This document shows positions 1 through 7,924 of a stretch of 34,852 nucleotides of DNA, piece by piece. Each line of letters begins with the position of its first letter. Position 1 is the first letter of the stretch. The DNA is from Dehalococcoidia bacterium (GTDB taxonomy: Bacteria; Chloroflexota; Dehalococcoidia; SZUA-161; SpSt-899). The position numbers and the translations under genes were made by a program. The notes beneath the pieces are model-generated. The model made no database searches, had not been told where the DNA came from, and saw nothing but the letters and a program-made list of their open reading frames with translations. Where the stretch lies: positions 1-34,852 of the forward strand of contig JAQTRE010000020.1 of the NCBI GenBank assembly GCA_028711995.1, read 5' to 3'.

Positions 1-1
1 G

Positions 2-922
2 CGTTGTCCGTCAGATAACATACTGGAGCTTCTGAACGCGGCATTCAGGGTAAGGGAAAGGTATTTCGGGAAAAGGGTGATCATCCAGCTTCTCATCAAT
101 GCCAAGAGCGGTCTCTGCTCGGAAGATTGCGCCTACTGCTCCCAATCCGCAGTTTCTGAGGCAACAATCGAAAAATATCCGCTGCTGGATGAGGATATCA
201 TCATCAAAGGCGCCCATACGGCCAAATCCAGCCATGCCCGGAGATACTGCATCGTGACCAGTGGCTATGCTCCCTCCAAGCAAGATGTGGACCGTCTCTG
301 CCGCGTGGTTCGGAACATCAAGAAAGAAGTGGATATCGAAATCTGCAACTCCCTGGGACACCTCAGCGAGGAAACGGCACTCAAACTCAAGGAGGCAGGA
401 GTTGACCGCTACAACCACAACCTGAACACCGCCGAGCGCCTCTATCCCCAGATATGCACCACGCACAGCTATTCTGATCGGATCCAGACCCTGCAAAACG
501 CCAGGGCAGCAGGATTAGAATTATGCTGCGGAGCCCTCTTCGGAATGGGAGAAACCGATGATGACATCATCGATATCGCTCTTGCGTTACGGGATGTGAA
601 AGCCTCATCCATCCCCGTCAACTTCCTGAACCCTATCCCGGGGACTGCGCTGGAAAAGATAAAGACGCTTAACCCCATCAAGTGTCTTTCGATCCTCTGC
701 CTGATGCGCTTTCTCAACCCGAGCACTGAAATCAGGATCGCCGGTGGCCGGGAATTTCACCTCCGCTCGCTTCAACCATTGGGCCTTTACCCGGCCAACT
801 CCATTTTCGTTTCCGGCTACTTGACCACTGAAGGCCAATCGCCGGATGAAGCCGTACAGATGATCACCGACATGGGATTCGAGATTGAACCGGAGGCAAT
901 CCAGAAGATAAGGGCAGTGTAG
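2..922 (+). CDS. bioB: Biotin synthase BioB, 5'-truncated by window edge
   Basis: Radical-SAM enzyme that inserts sulfur into dethiobiotin in the last step of biotin synthesis (family knowledge). The reading frame is open from base 2, and the residues before the first in-frame GTG at 77 already resemble the BioB N-terminus (REKYFGKRV-like), so the gene begins outside the window and the GTG is not the start. The visible 306 residues carry the radical-SAM cysteines CxxxCxxC at visible residues 39, 43 and 46, followed by YCSQS. The later YNHNLNT and GALFGMGET segments and a C-terminal SGYLTTEG stretch are also typical. About 14 N-terminal residues are estimated missing by comparison with the E. 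coli protein. No other biotin gene is visible. A TTGCGAG-type palindromic repeat lies just downstream. Confidence 0.95.
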   Translation, partial: RCPSDNILELLNAAFRVRERYFGKRVIIQLLINAKSGLCSEDCAYCSQSAVSEATIEKYPLLDEDIIIKGAHTAKSSHARRYCIVTSGYAPSKQDVDRLCRVVRNIKKEVDIEICNSLGHLSEETALKLKEAGVDRYNHNLNTAERLYPQICTTHSYSDRIQTLQNARAAGLELCCGALFGMGETDDDIIDIALALRDVKASSIPVNFLNPIPGTALEKIKTLNPIKCLSILCLMRFLNPSTEIRIAGGREFHLRSLQPLGLYPANSIFVSGYLTTEGQSPDEAVQMITDMGFEIEPEAIQKIRAV

Positions 923-965
923 GCGCAGCCCATCTTCGTTAGAATGAAGGCAGTGTATTCTTCCC

Positions 966-1048
966 TGTCTTTGCGAGGAACCAGCGGCGACGAAGCAATC
1001 TCCAGGCAGATGAAGAAGGGGATTGCCACGCCAAAGCTCGCAATGACA
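966..1048. repeat. TTGCGAG/GCAATCTC palindromic repeat, single copy
   Basis: Imperfect palindrome of 83 bp between bioB and the next gene. It starts TGTCTTTGCGAG, has GACGAAGCAATCTC and GGATTGCC in the middle and ends CTCGCAATGACA. It belongs to the same family as the array at 7925-8681. The rest of the gap 923-1222 shows no gene. Confidence 0.85.
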
Positions 1049-1189
1049 TTTTAATCCCCTTTCGGACGTAACGCCATTTGTCCGCGGGAAAAGCCCGTGC
1101 ATCATGCCCCTACGATTCCTTGCCTTTCAAACAAATTCTGCCTCATCCAAGGATACCTCCCGATGCCCCGTGCGTAGCCCTGCTGTTTA

Positions 1190-1198
1190 TGCTATACT
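1190..1198 (+). promoter_or_regulatory. Extended -10 promoter for the MBL-fold gene
   Basis: TGC followed by TATACT forms an extended -10 element; no good -35 is visible. Transcription would begin near 1205, leaving a short leader before the ATG at 1223. Confidence 0.45.
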
Positions 1199-1222
1199 TG
1201 ACGTTAGTAAAGAGGACAATCA

Positions 1223-1861
1223 ATGGAAATAACCTGGCTAGGTCATTCCTGCTTCAAACTCAAGGGAAAGCAATCCTCGGTCATTACCGATCCGTACGAT
1301 AACAGCTGTGGCTATAGCCTCGGCAAAGCCACAGCCAGCATCGTTACCATCAGCCACGATCACCCTCATCACAACTTCGCCAGCGGCATCGGCGGCAACC
1401 CCAGGGTGCTGTGCAGTCCCGGCGAATATGAGATCGGAGGAGTGTTTATCTACGGAACCACTACTTATCACGACCGATCCAAAGGGCAAGAGAGAGGCAA
1501 GAACATCATCTATCTGATCGAGATTGACGATATCAAAGTGTGCCACCTAGGAGACCTGGGCCATGCCCTCTCTGCCTCGCAGGTGGAAGAGATCAGCGAT
1601 GCTGATGTCCTACTGGTGCCAGTCGGAGGTCTTACCGCCATCGACGCCTCAGGCGCAGTGGAGGTAATCAATTTGCTGCAGCCCAAGATTGTGATCCCCA
1701 TGCACTACAAAACGCCCATGGTGCAGGAAGCCCTGGAGCCGCTGGAAAAGTTCGTGAAGGAAATGGGGATGAAAGAGGTCACGCCGCTACCCAAGCTGAT
1801 CCTCAACAAGTCCACCCTACCGGCCGAAACACAGGTGCTCATCCTGGATTATGATAGATAG
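1223..1861 (+). CDS. MBL-fold metal-dependent hydrolase, UlaG-like
   Basis: A 212-aa cytoplasmic protein with the single-domain metallo-beta-lactamase fold of the UlaG/UPF0173 type. The N-terminal ITWLGHSCF motif, a metal-binding HDHPHH cluster near residues 45-50, a GEYEIGG segment, a HLGDLGH strand near 108 and a C-terminal PMHYKTP histidine are visible and match that superfamily. Substrate cannot be inferred; related proteins hydrolyse lactones or phosphodiesters, or have unknown roles. The ATG at 1223 follows a GAGG Shine-Dalgarno sequence. The gene stands alone, with its own extended -10 promoter and repeat-filled gaps on both sides. Confidence 0.85.
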   Translation: MEITWLGHSCFKLKGKQSSVITDPYDNSCGYSLGKATASIVTISHDHPHHNFASGIGGNPRVLCSPGEYEIGGVFIYGTTTYHDRSKGQERGKNIIYLIEIDDIKVCHLGDLGHALSASQVEEISDADVLLVPVGGLTAIDASGAVEVINLLQPKIVIPMHYKTPMVQEALEPLEKFVKEMGMKEVTPLPKLILNKSTLPAETQVLILDYDR

Positions 1862-1934
1862 CCCGGCCTAACGTTTCAAGGGCGCGATGGATCGAGCCCC
1901 CTACAAGTGACACCCTCAGAGGCTTTCCCAAAAC

Positions 1935-2030
1935 CTCAACTAAACCCCCTCACCCCCAATCGTTGGGGGAATTGTTGAATTTGGGGGACACCCCCAACCC
2001 CCCGGAAGGGAAGTGTCCCTTCACCCTCAC
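1935..2030. repeat. C-run/G-run intergenic repeat, second family
   Basis: Segment with alternating CCCCC and GGGGG blocks that can fold on themselves (ACCCCCAATCGTTGGGGGA, then GGGGGACACCCCC). Related segments occur at about 3936-3966 and 15726-15840, so this is a dispersed intergenic repeat distinct from the TTGCGAG family. No gene is seen in 1862-2267. Confidence 0.6.
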
Positions 2031-2100
2031 GAGAATTGACAACTTCTCGCTGATGGCAGGGTTCGGGCTTCCACGACTACGTTAAGTGATAAAAACGCTA

Positions 2101-2203
2101 TGTCTTTGCGAGTCCGGTACAATCGGGACGAAGCAATCTCAGGAAGGCATGCAGCTTCGCCCAGAAATCGCCACGTCCGCCCAAGGCGATCCTCGCGATG
2201 ACA
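2101..2203. repeat. TTGCGAG/GCAATCTC palindromic repeat, single copy
   Basis: A 103-bp member of the family, beginning TGTCTTTGCGAG and ending CTCGCGATGACA with GACGAAGCAATCTCA inside. It fills the gap between the convergent MBL-fold gene and the secreted protein gene. Confidence 0.8.
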
Positions 2204-2267
2204 CAACTACCCTCCTTCTGAAAAAGCGACCACACGGCATCAGCCCTGCTGACAACTGATGGCAAAC

Positions 2268-3695
2268 CTACGGTACCAGCACTCCTGCATCAATCAGGTA
2301 AATCCAATATCCCTTGCCCAACTCAACTGCGGGCAGATTATCCGAGCGATTCGCAGAATAGGGCTCACCTGTGATTGACGGAAAGCCATCAGTGGCCCAG
2401 ATATAGGGCGAAGTTGATTGCGGCCTGGATTGATCCCCTTCCTCGGTATAAACAGTCAGCCACTTGCCCTTCAGGTCGTCCCCCAGATAAAAGCTGAGCG
2501 GCATCTGCGGAACCAGGGCTTGAGAGGTATATCCGATCAAACTCCATCCCTGCCCCAGGTTGATCGTCTGTGGAGTTGTTGAAACGTCATGCTCCTCGAA
2601 GTCCGCCTCCAGATTTACATCTGCGACAGCTTTCACCATGTAACCCAACCCCGGCGTTATCTCCGAGACATCTGTCCATCGCCCGGCTATCATGGTCCGC
2701 ACCTCCTCTACCGGGAGTCCGGCAAAGACTGCACCGACTTGCGGATTCTTCAATGCTCTGGGCACCGAGATCAGGTTCCAGCCTTCATGCAGGCAAATCT
2801 GGAAGGAAGTGACCTCTTTCGTTACCTTCACCTCCACTGTCTGGATAGTTTCATTCCCAGCCCGATCCACGGCGACTACCTCAACGGGGTAGACACCCGG
2901 CGCAACATTACGGGCAACCGTATTCTGAATTGACCATACATCAACATTGGGTTCTCGGCTGAGTCTCACATTGGCATTCTCTCCAAAAACCGCCTCTGCT
3001 CCCTCACCTTCCAGTCGCACGGAAAAGACCCCGCTCAGATCATCGACGCCTCTGACCTCGATGGTGACGCTATCTCCAACCCGGGCAGGCCTGCTGCCAG
3101 TAGAGCACCGCGCCTTCGCCTCCATCTCCGGGGCAGTGACATCCTCCACCAGCTTGAGGGATATGGTAGTCGTGCTTTGCTGGTTGAACACATTGGCAGC
3201 GACTACAACAATCAGGGGAGAATCTGCCGGTATATTTCCGGCGTTGGGTAACTCCACCTGCCACTTATCCGTAGCCACAGCCGTCCCTCTGACCATCTCA
3301 TGCGTCAAGGCCTTGCGGTAATCATTGTATTCGTATCGGCTTCCCACGGTGACCAGGTACGCCTCTTCCCCTTCAATCACATATACTCTCCTCATAGGAG
3401 TGTCCATACCAGCATCCCTGATGGTGTTGGAGCTAGATTCATAGTATTGCGCGCCGGTGGTCCCGTGGAGATTCACGATGACAGTAGAAATCTGACCACC
3501 CGGCCCCCTGGCAATGACGGATAACACCAACGGGCTCCCTTCCGGCTGCGACCCCACGCTAACCGTGCTCGGGCTAGCTTTAGGAGAACAGAGTACGGGG
3601 CCGGAATTCCCCGCCAGCGATGCGGCAGGGCATAATAAGCAGATAAACAACGCAGATACACTAAGAATGGACCACAACAGGCAGATACTCCTCAT
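2268..3695 (-). CDS. Secreted multi-domain protein with GWNLI/GYW C-terminal region
   Basis: A 475-aa exported protein. A signal peptide covers about residues 1-28 (hydrophobic core, cleavage after ASLA). The middle looks like beta-sandwich domains, including a segment near 215-290 with a DDLSGVFSVRL motif and a VDRAGNET motif typical of bacterial Ig-like or cadherin-like domains. The last 170 residues hold two copies of a pattern: GWNLISVP then GLGYMVK, and GWSLIGY then GKGYWIY. The same pattern ends the 715-aa protein at 5158-7305. The ATG at 3695 has an AAGGAGA Shine-Dalgarno and a good promoter. Probably a cell-surface protein; no enzymatic motif and no anchor are seen. Confidence 0.8.
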   Translation of the reverse strand: MRSICLLWSILSVSALFICLLCPAASLAGNSGPVLCSPKASPSTVSVGSQPEGSPLVLSVIARGPGGQISTVIVNLHGTTGAQYYESSSNTIRDAGMDTPMRRVYVIEGEEAYLVTVGSRYEYNDYRKALTHEMVRGTAVATDKWQVELPNAGNIPADSPLIVVVAANVFNQQSTTTISLKLVEDVTAPEMEAKARCSTGSRPARVGDSVTIEVRGVDDLSGVFSVRLEGEGAEAVFGENANVRLSREPNVDVWSIQNTVARNVAPGVYPVEVVAVDRAGNETIQTVEVKVTKEVTSFQICLHEGWNLISVPRALKNPQVGAVFAGLPVEEVRTMIAGRWTDVSEITPGLGYMVKAVADVNLEADFEEHDVSTTPQTINLGQGWSLIGYTSQALVPQMPLSFYLGDDLKGKWLTVYTEEGDQSRPQSTSPYIWATDGFPSITGEPYSANRSDNLPAVELGKGYWIYLIDAGVLVP

Positions 3696-3738
3696 CTTGA
3701 TTATCTTCTCCTTTCTCTCATTTCAGGGAGTCTACCTT

Positions 3739-3768
3739 TATATAGCCCACCCTTGAACAATTTGTCAT
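3739..3768 (-). promoter_or_regulatory. Sigma70-type promoter of the 475-aa secreted protein gene
   Basis: On the minus strand ATGACA (3768-3763), an 18-nt spacer and TATATA (3744-3739) lie about 45 bp upstream of the ATG at 3695. Confidence 0.6.
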
Positions 3769-3819
3769 GGGCCTTTCGTCCTGCTTTGTGGAGAGGGTTC
3801 GCTTAGCACTACTACGTTA

Positions 3820-3911
3820 TGTCATCACGAGGCCGCCTTGGGCGGACGTGGCGATCCCTTCCTGAGATTGTTTTGTCCCGATTTCATCGGACTACTCAGA
3901 AACTCGTGATG
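3820..3911. repeat. Diverged TTGCGAG-family palindrome
   Basis: Begins TGTCATCACGAG and ends CTCGTGATG, with GTGGCGAT and GAGATTG inside. It has the same arm order as the family but is more diverged. The following bases 3936-3966 carry a C-run/G-run segment of the second repeat family. Confidence 0.6.
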
Positions 3912-3990
3912 CTCATACGCCGTTCCAGCGGGTCAACCCCCTCGATCCCCCAATCATGGGGGAAAGTGTTTGTTGTTGCAGGGAGTTGCG

Positions 3991-4118
3991 TGTCATTGCG
4001 AGCCCTTCATCAAGCCTGTCCTGAGCCGCGTCGAAGGGCTCAGGACAAACTCCGCGTGGCAATCTTGTTCTCATGTCCGGTAAGATTGCTTCGTTGCCGG
4101 TGGCTCCTCGCAAGGACA
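3991..4118. repeat. TTGCGAG-family palindrome with a nested palindrome in its left arm
   Basis: Starts TGTCATTGCGAG and ends CTCGCAAGGACA, but is longer than its relatives (128 bp). The small arm hairpin is replaced by a nested palindrome with TGTCCTGAGC and GCTCAGGACA arms around 4018-4048, itself a common intergenic repeat type. No gene is seen in 3696-4171. Confidence 0.75.
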
Positions 4119-4171
4119 TTTGGCTGTCTTTGCCCTTCCTTCAGCAAGCTCAGTTGCATGTGAAATAACCA

Positions 4172-4203
4172 AAGCGGCTCTCCTCTTGAGAGGAGAGCCG
4201 CTT
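4172..4203 (-). terminator. Terminator of the collagen-like protein gene
   Basis: Perfect 14-bp stem (AAGCGGCTCTCCTC and its complement) with a 4-nt loop. On the minus strand it is followed by the T-rich TTTGGTTATTT and lies 31 bp after the stop codon at 4235. Confidence 0.85.
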
Positions 4204-4234
4204 CCTAGAAAACCTATTCAATTGTTAGTGAGAC

Positions 4235-5071
4235 TTACTTTGGTGCTAGAGCAGCGCCCACTTTCTTCAGCTTCAGCAGCACAAACACCGCCAATCCTAA
4301 AGCGTTCACCGCAAGCAGGAGAGCGATGATCCCCATGACTGAAGAGGCATCTTCGCCATCCTCGCCATTGGTGCCGTTGGTACCATTTATACCATCTTTA
4401 CCATTGGTACCATTTATGCCATCTTTACCGTCTTTACCATCCTTGCCAGGGGTGCTCGCAGTGGCGTCAATGGTAAGGGTGGCATTTGCCATCCGGGTCG
4501 CTGACTCAGCGGCATAGATGGTGTAAGTGCCTGCAGCGCCTGTCTGCGCCACAACGATGGTACTGAAGCCGCCCGCGCTATCAACCGTCACGCGCTCCAA
4601 TACGGAATCTGCACCCACTGCATTCCACATGATGCCCACGGTCGCCTTGGGCGTGAATCCCGTTCCGGTTACCTTGGTAACAATGCCCTTGGCAGGACTG
4701 AGGGTGATCTTTGCCACACCCGTTGCCTCTTGGACTTTGCTGGCACTGAGATTGAGCGCCTTGTTGGCCCCCGCTTCCCAGAGAGCAGTCTCAGCGACAT
4801 CATTGTCATCTGTGCCTACGGTAAAGGTAACCGTCTTGCCGGCATAGTTGCCGTCTACATACATTGCGTAATTTGAACCTGTAGTGGTGACTGACTTCAC
4901 CTCCACACTGTCTACTAAGGCTTTCACCGTTGTGCCTGTGGCTACCGAAGCTCCGTCAAGGGTGACTGAGCCATAAAAGCCGCACACATTCGGCTGGGCC
5001 AGAGCAACAGTGGGGATGAGAAGCAGCGCGACCACTACTAAAGTCGCGATTAAAACTGTGATTCTGGACAT
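4235..5071 (-). CDS. Surface protein: IPT/TIG-like domain, collagen-like repeat, C-terminal membrane anchor
   Basis: A 278-aa protein with a signal peptide (about 1-25, ending VALA), a beta-rich N-terminal region, and an IPT/TIG-like segment near 125-200 (VTGTGFTPKATVGI). Residues 209-241 are 11 uninterrupted Gly-X-Y triplets (GKD, GIN, GTN, GED), which is collagen-like. A transmembrane helix at about 246-267 and a short basic tail (KLKK) follow. The layout suggests an outside domain on a rigid collagen-like stalk, anchored in the membrane. The ATG at 5071 has an AGGAGGG Shine-Dalgarno. It lies 86 bp downstream of the 715-aa S-layer-like gene on the same strand, with a strong hairpin between, so they may share a transcript. 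It could help hold that layer on the cell; this is inference. Confidence 0.8.
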   Translation of the reverse strand: MSRITVLIATLVVVALLLIPTVALAQPNVCGFYGSVTLDGASVATGTTVKALVDSVEVKSVTTTGSNYAMYVDGNYAGKTVTFTVGTDDNDVAETALWEAGANKALNLSASKVQEATGVAKITLSPAKGIVTKVTGTGFTPKATVGIMWNAVGADSVLERVTVDSAGGFSTIVVAQTGAAGTYTIYAAESATRMANATLTIDATASTPGKDGKDGKDGINGTNGKDGINGTNGTNGEDGEDASSVMGIIALLLAVNALGLAVFVLLKLKKVGAALAPK

Positions 5072-5107
5072 TCATCCCTCCTTTTGAACTTGAGTCCGTA
5101 TCTATCC

Positions 5108-5142
5108 GGTTATGACCCCGGTTTCCGGGGTCATAACCCCTA
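5108..5142 (-). promoter_or_regulatory. Strong intercistronic hairpin between two surface protein genes
   Basis: Perfect 14-bp stem (GGTTATGACCCCGG and its complement) with a 3-nt loop, just past the stop codon of the 715-aa gene. No T-run follows on the minus strand, so it is more likely a processing, stabilising or partial attenuation element than a full terminator. Coordinates are good to about 2 bp. Confidence 0.6.
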
Positions 5143-5157
5143 AATCGTATCTAATCT

Positions 5158-7305
5158 CTAGCCTAGCCAGCCAATCAAGTTCCAGCCTGTCTTCAGGGTA
5201 TAGACATTGCCGCCGTAAACAAGCGTACAATCCTCGGTGGCATTGATCCAATAACCCTGACCCCTGGAAAGAGTTGTTACAGTGCTGGTGGCGCCGGCAG
5301 CAGTATCATAGAGCTGCCATGCCTGAGTGCCTGCATCAAAGGTCCAAACAATGGAGAACTTACCGGCAATGGAGTTCAAGCCACCGGTGATAGAAACGGC
5401 TCCAGTTGTCTGCGTGAAACTGGCTACAGGAGTAAGACCGGTCACGACAAAGGTGTGAGGACCAGCAGCCAGACCGGGCCACATGAACGTGGCGGTCAAA
5501 TCACCATTGGCATTGGTAATAGCAGTCTGCGCGAAGTTAATCACCGTTGCGCCGTCAATGGTAACGCTATTATAGGAAGCATATGCCCCCAAACCCTTCA
5601 TCGTAACTGTAACTTGCGAACCGGGAAGCCCTGTGACCGGTGAGCAGGAAATGCTAGCCGGGTTGATGGTGAAGGTAGCTCTTGCGATAGTTGGTGGGGC
5701 TGTCACCACGCCATTAATCGAGGAGGTAGCAGTGAATCTGCCAGTGCCTGCGGCAAGAGCTGCACCACCAGCACTGTTGGCTGGTACTACCACGCTAGCC
5801 TGGAAGGTGCCGTCTGCACCTATGGACGCCGGAGTGGTAAGTAAATTGCCAGATGGAGTCCCGGCAGAGTCCGTGAAGATGATCTGCGCAGTGACGACAG
5901 AACCGGCCGCGGTGGGTTCAAAACCAGCGCCGTTCATAAGTATGGTGTCACCTTTGTAACCACTGCTCACGCTGGCGGTTAACGTTCTTGCATCGACGGT
6001 GAATGAACCAACTGCCAAGTCAGGGGCAGCAAAAGTAGTAGCCCTTACATTAATCACCTTAGCACCGGCAGACGAACCGGCAGGGATGGCAATCTTACAC
6101 GTGAACGACGTACCGGTGAGAGGGGTCCGGATTTCACCGGCTACCACAGTACCAACAGTGGCAGAAATCACGGGAACTGCTACACCGCTGACCCCTATGG
6201 CATATAGAGTATTTGCTGTCAGGCCAGTGGCCGTAACATCAATGACAGAACCGGTCAATCCACTAGTAGGCGAGACGACAGCCTTTGGAAGTAACACTAA
6301 AGGTGTAGCTGAAGCATTGACTACACCAGCACCATCAGTCGCCGTTATGGCAGCGGGGGTAGCGGCTGCTGCCGAGACAACGAAAGCACCGGTTGCATCG
6401 ACGGTGCCAAAGCCAGAAGCACCGCCAGTGATATCAATGGACGTACCGGGGGTAAATCCAAGACCGGAAACAGTTACCGTTGAACCGACTGTTGTCATTG
6501 CGGGACTAAACGTCACAATGGTAGTAATGGCGGAGTACGTTGCTGAATTCACAGGAGTTGTTTCGGCTGTGGTGCTGACTTTACCCACATAGGTATTGGC
6601 CACTTTGGCAACGCTCGGGTTCTTGATTCCAGAGGCGGCGAAGAACTTAACGTTAACAACCTGGCCAGCAGCCGCGTTATTACAGGTGGCAGGAATCAAT
6701 ACCGTGACTGAATTTCCGGCTACGGAAGGATCAGGATCGGTGGAAAGAAGAGGCTTGTAGCCTGTTCCGTTCACCTGTACGGCAACATTGGATTTAGCGA
6801 TGGCTGCCGGTACATACGCGCCCGTGGGGAAGGTAACAGTAACTTGATCAACACCCGCTGTCAGCACTGCACCGGTATTGAACGTAACGGTCTGAAGCGC
6901 GGCAGTTGCTGCTATCGTGGGATCCGCAACAAAGCCAACCGTGCTTAAGGAAACGTTAAAGACTTCGGTTGCGGTATCGGTTGCTCCGGTAATCACAACA
7001 TTGTTTGCACCCGCAACCGCTGCTGCAGGGATAGTGATGGTACCACTCAAGACTCCGCCCGCACTAACGGACAGAGTATATATTGCCGCCGCTCCACCCA
7101 CGGTAACGCCGGTAATGGCCTGAGAACCAGTCCATCCGGTTCCTGCAGCGGTTACTACTGTTCCTCCCGCGCCACTGGTCGGACTTATACTGGTGGTGGC
7201 GCTAACATCGGCAGCAAAAGCCGTCGGAACAGCCATTACCACGCACAGCGTGGACACAATGGCCAGGATCATCAAAACACTGATTAGGGTGTGCTTTGTC
7301 TTCAT
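5158..7305 (-). CDS. S-layer-like secreted protein with repeated IPT/TIG-type domains
   Basis: A 715-aa exported protein, rich in Ala, Thr, Val, Gly and Ser. A signal peptide covers about 1-31 (cleavage after AFA). The body holds several IPT/TIG-type segments with the pattern SPTSGxxGxxVxVxGxGF (near 43, 263, 340 and 450), each about 80-100 residues. The C-terminus has GQGYWINATEDC and ends in GWNLIGWLG, the pattern shared with the 475-aa protein. No SLH domain, LPXTG or transmembrane anchor is visible. Size, composition, single strong promoter and long leader fit an abundant surface layer protein. The ATG at 7305 has an AAGGAGT Shine-Dalgarno five bases upstream. Function is inferred from architecture only. 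Confidence 0.75.
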   Translation of the reverse strand: MKTKHTLISVLMILAIVSTLCVVMAVPTAFAADVSATTSISPTSGAGGTVVTAAGTGWTGSQAITGVTVGGAAAIYTLSVSAGGVLSGTITIPAAAVAGANNVVITGATDTATEVFNVSLSTVGFVADPTIAATAALQTVTFNTGAVLTAGVDQVTVTFPTGAYVPAAIAKSNVAVQVNGTGYKPLLSTDPDPSVAGNSVTVLIPATCNNAAAGQVVNVKFFAASGIKNPSVAKVANTYVGKVSTTAETTPVNSATYSAITTIVTFSPAMTTVGSTVTVSGLGFTPGTSIDITGGASGFGTVDATGAFVVSAAAATPAAITATDGAGVVNASATPLVLLPKAVVSPTSGLTGSVIDVTATGLTANTLYAIGVSGVAVPVISATVGTVVAGEIRTPLTGTSFTCKIAIPAGSSAGAKVINVRATTFAAPDLAVGSFTVDARTLTASVSSGYKGDTILMNGAGFEPTAAGSVVTAQIIFTDSAGTPSGNLLTTPASIGADGTFQASVVVPANSAGGAALAAGTGRFTATSSINGVVTAPPTIARATFTINPASISCSPVTGLPGSQVTVTMKGLGAYASYNSVTIDGATVINFAQTAITNANGDLTATFMWPGLAAGPHTFVVTGLTPVASFTQTTGAVSITGGLNSIAGKFSIVWTFDAGTQAWQLYDTAAGATSTVTTLSRGQGYWINATEDCTLVYGGNVYTLKTGWNLIGWLG

Positions 7306-7676
7306 CTAAACTCCTTTTTTCTCTAAGATTGTTTCTCTACCATTGGATTCTTCGCTCCGGGAAACCCCTCCCAGAGACCCCCTTTCAAGGGTTTCTGTCT
7401 CATCTGCCTTGCTATCTCACATTAATTTCTGCCGCTATCACCTCCTTGCAGTTTTTTTTGGTTTGCGACCAGAAAAATACATCATCAATCCCCAAAAACT
7501 TCTGGGGATAAAATGCAACAAAGTCCCTCTGGAGTTCTTCCGCGTTTGGCTGCCACTGGATAGGGGAGGTTTGCGGGGTAAAGTCCACCCTGCCGGCATC
7601 CGCCGCCATTGCTGGACTGTTAGCCAAAGCTGGCCTGTAGCTGATAGTCCCTTGTTTCTTCATCATGGACTTATTA
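7306..7676 (-). promoter_or_regulatory. Long 5' leader of the S-layer-like gene
   Basis: About 370 nt lie between the predicted transcription start and the ATG at 7305. The leader contains an ATG-initiated minus-strand ORF (start near 7667, stop at 7412, about 84 codons) with no clear Shine-Dalgarno; I do not recognise its product. A purine-rich AAGGAGGTGA sits near 7441-7450 with no good start after it. No known riboswitch was recognised by eye. Long leaders that stabilise mRNA are known for S-layer genes, so that is the simplest reading. Confidence 0.4.
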
Positions 7677-7682
7677 AACACT

Positions 7683-7711
7683 TTTATAGCACCTTTAAAT
7701 ACCTTTGTCAA
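7683..7711 (-). promoter_or_regulatory. Near-consensus sigma70-type promoter for the S-layer-like gene
   Basis: On the minus strand TTGACA (7711-7706), exactly 17 nt, then TATAAA (7688-7683). It is one of the best promoter matches in the window and points at the 715-aa gene. Confidence 0.75.
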
Positions 7712-7924
7712 CCCTTCCACGCTTGCTTGCCAAAACCCAAACCATTCTTCAGATATGTATCTGGTCTTTCTAGTATAGTAGACGGAATCGGAGCTAAAAA
7801 GGTTCCCTGCGGTAGAAAAGCAGTATTCTTCCTTTATATTGGCACCCACCAAGATTCCACCATACCATAACTCACGCTTTTTGTCATGGGTCTAAAAGGA
7901 GACACCTTACAGTACCATTGGTTG

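Noticed and set aside
77-922. bioB starting at the GTG at 77
   Set aside because: The frame is open to the window edge and the upstream residues match the BioB N-terminus, so the gene is truncated by the window.
7343-7870. 175-codon plus-strand ORF upstream of the S-layer-like gene
   Set aside because: No ribosome site, odd composition, and it overlaps the minus-strand promoter and leader.
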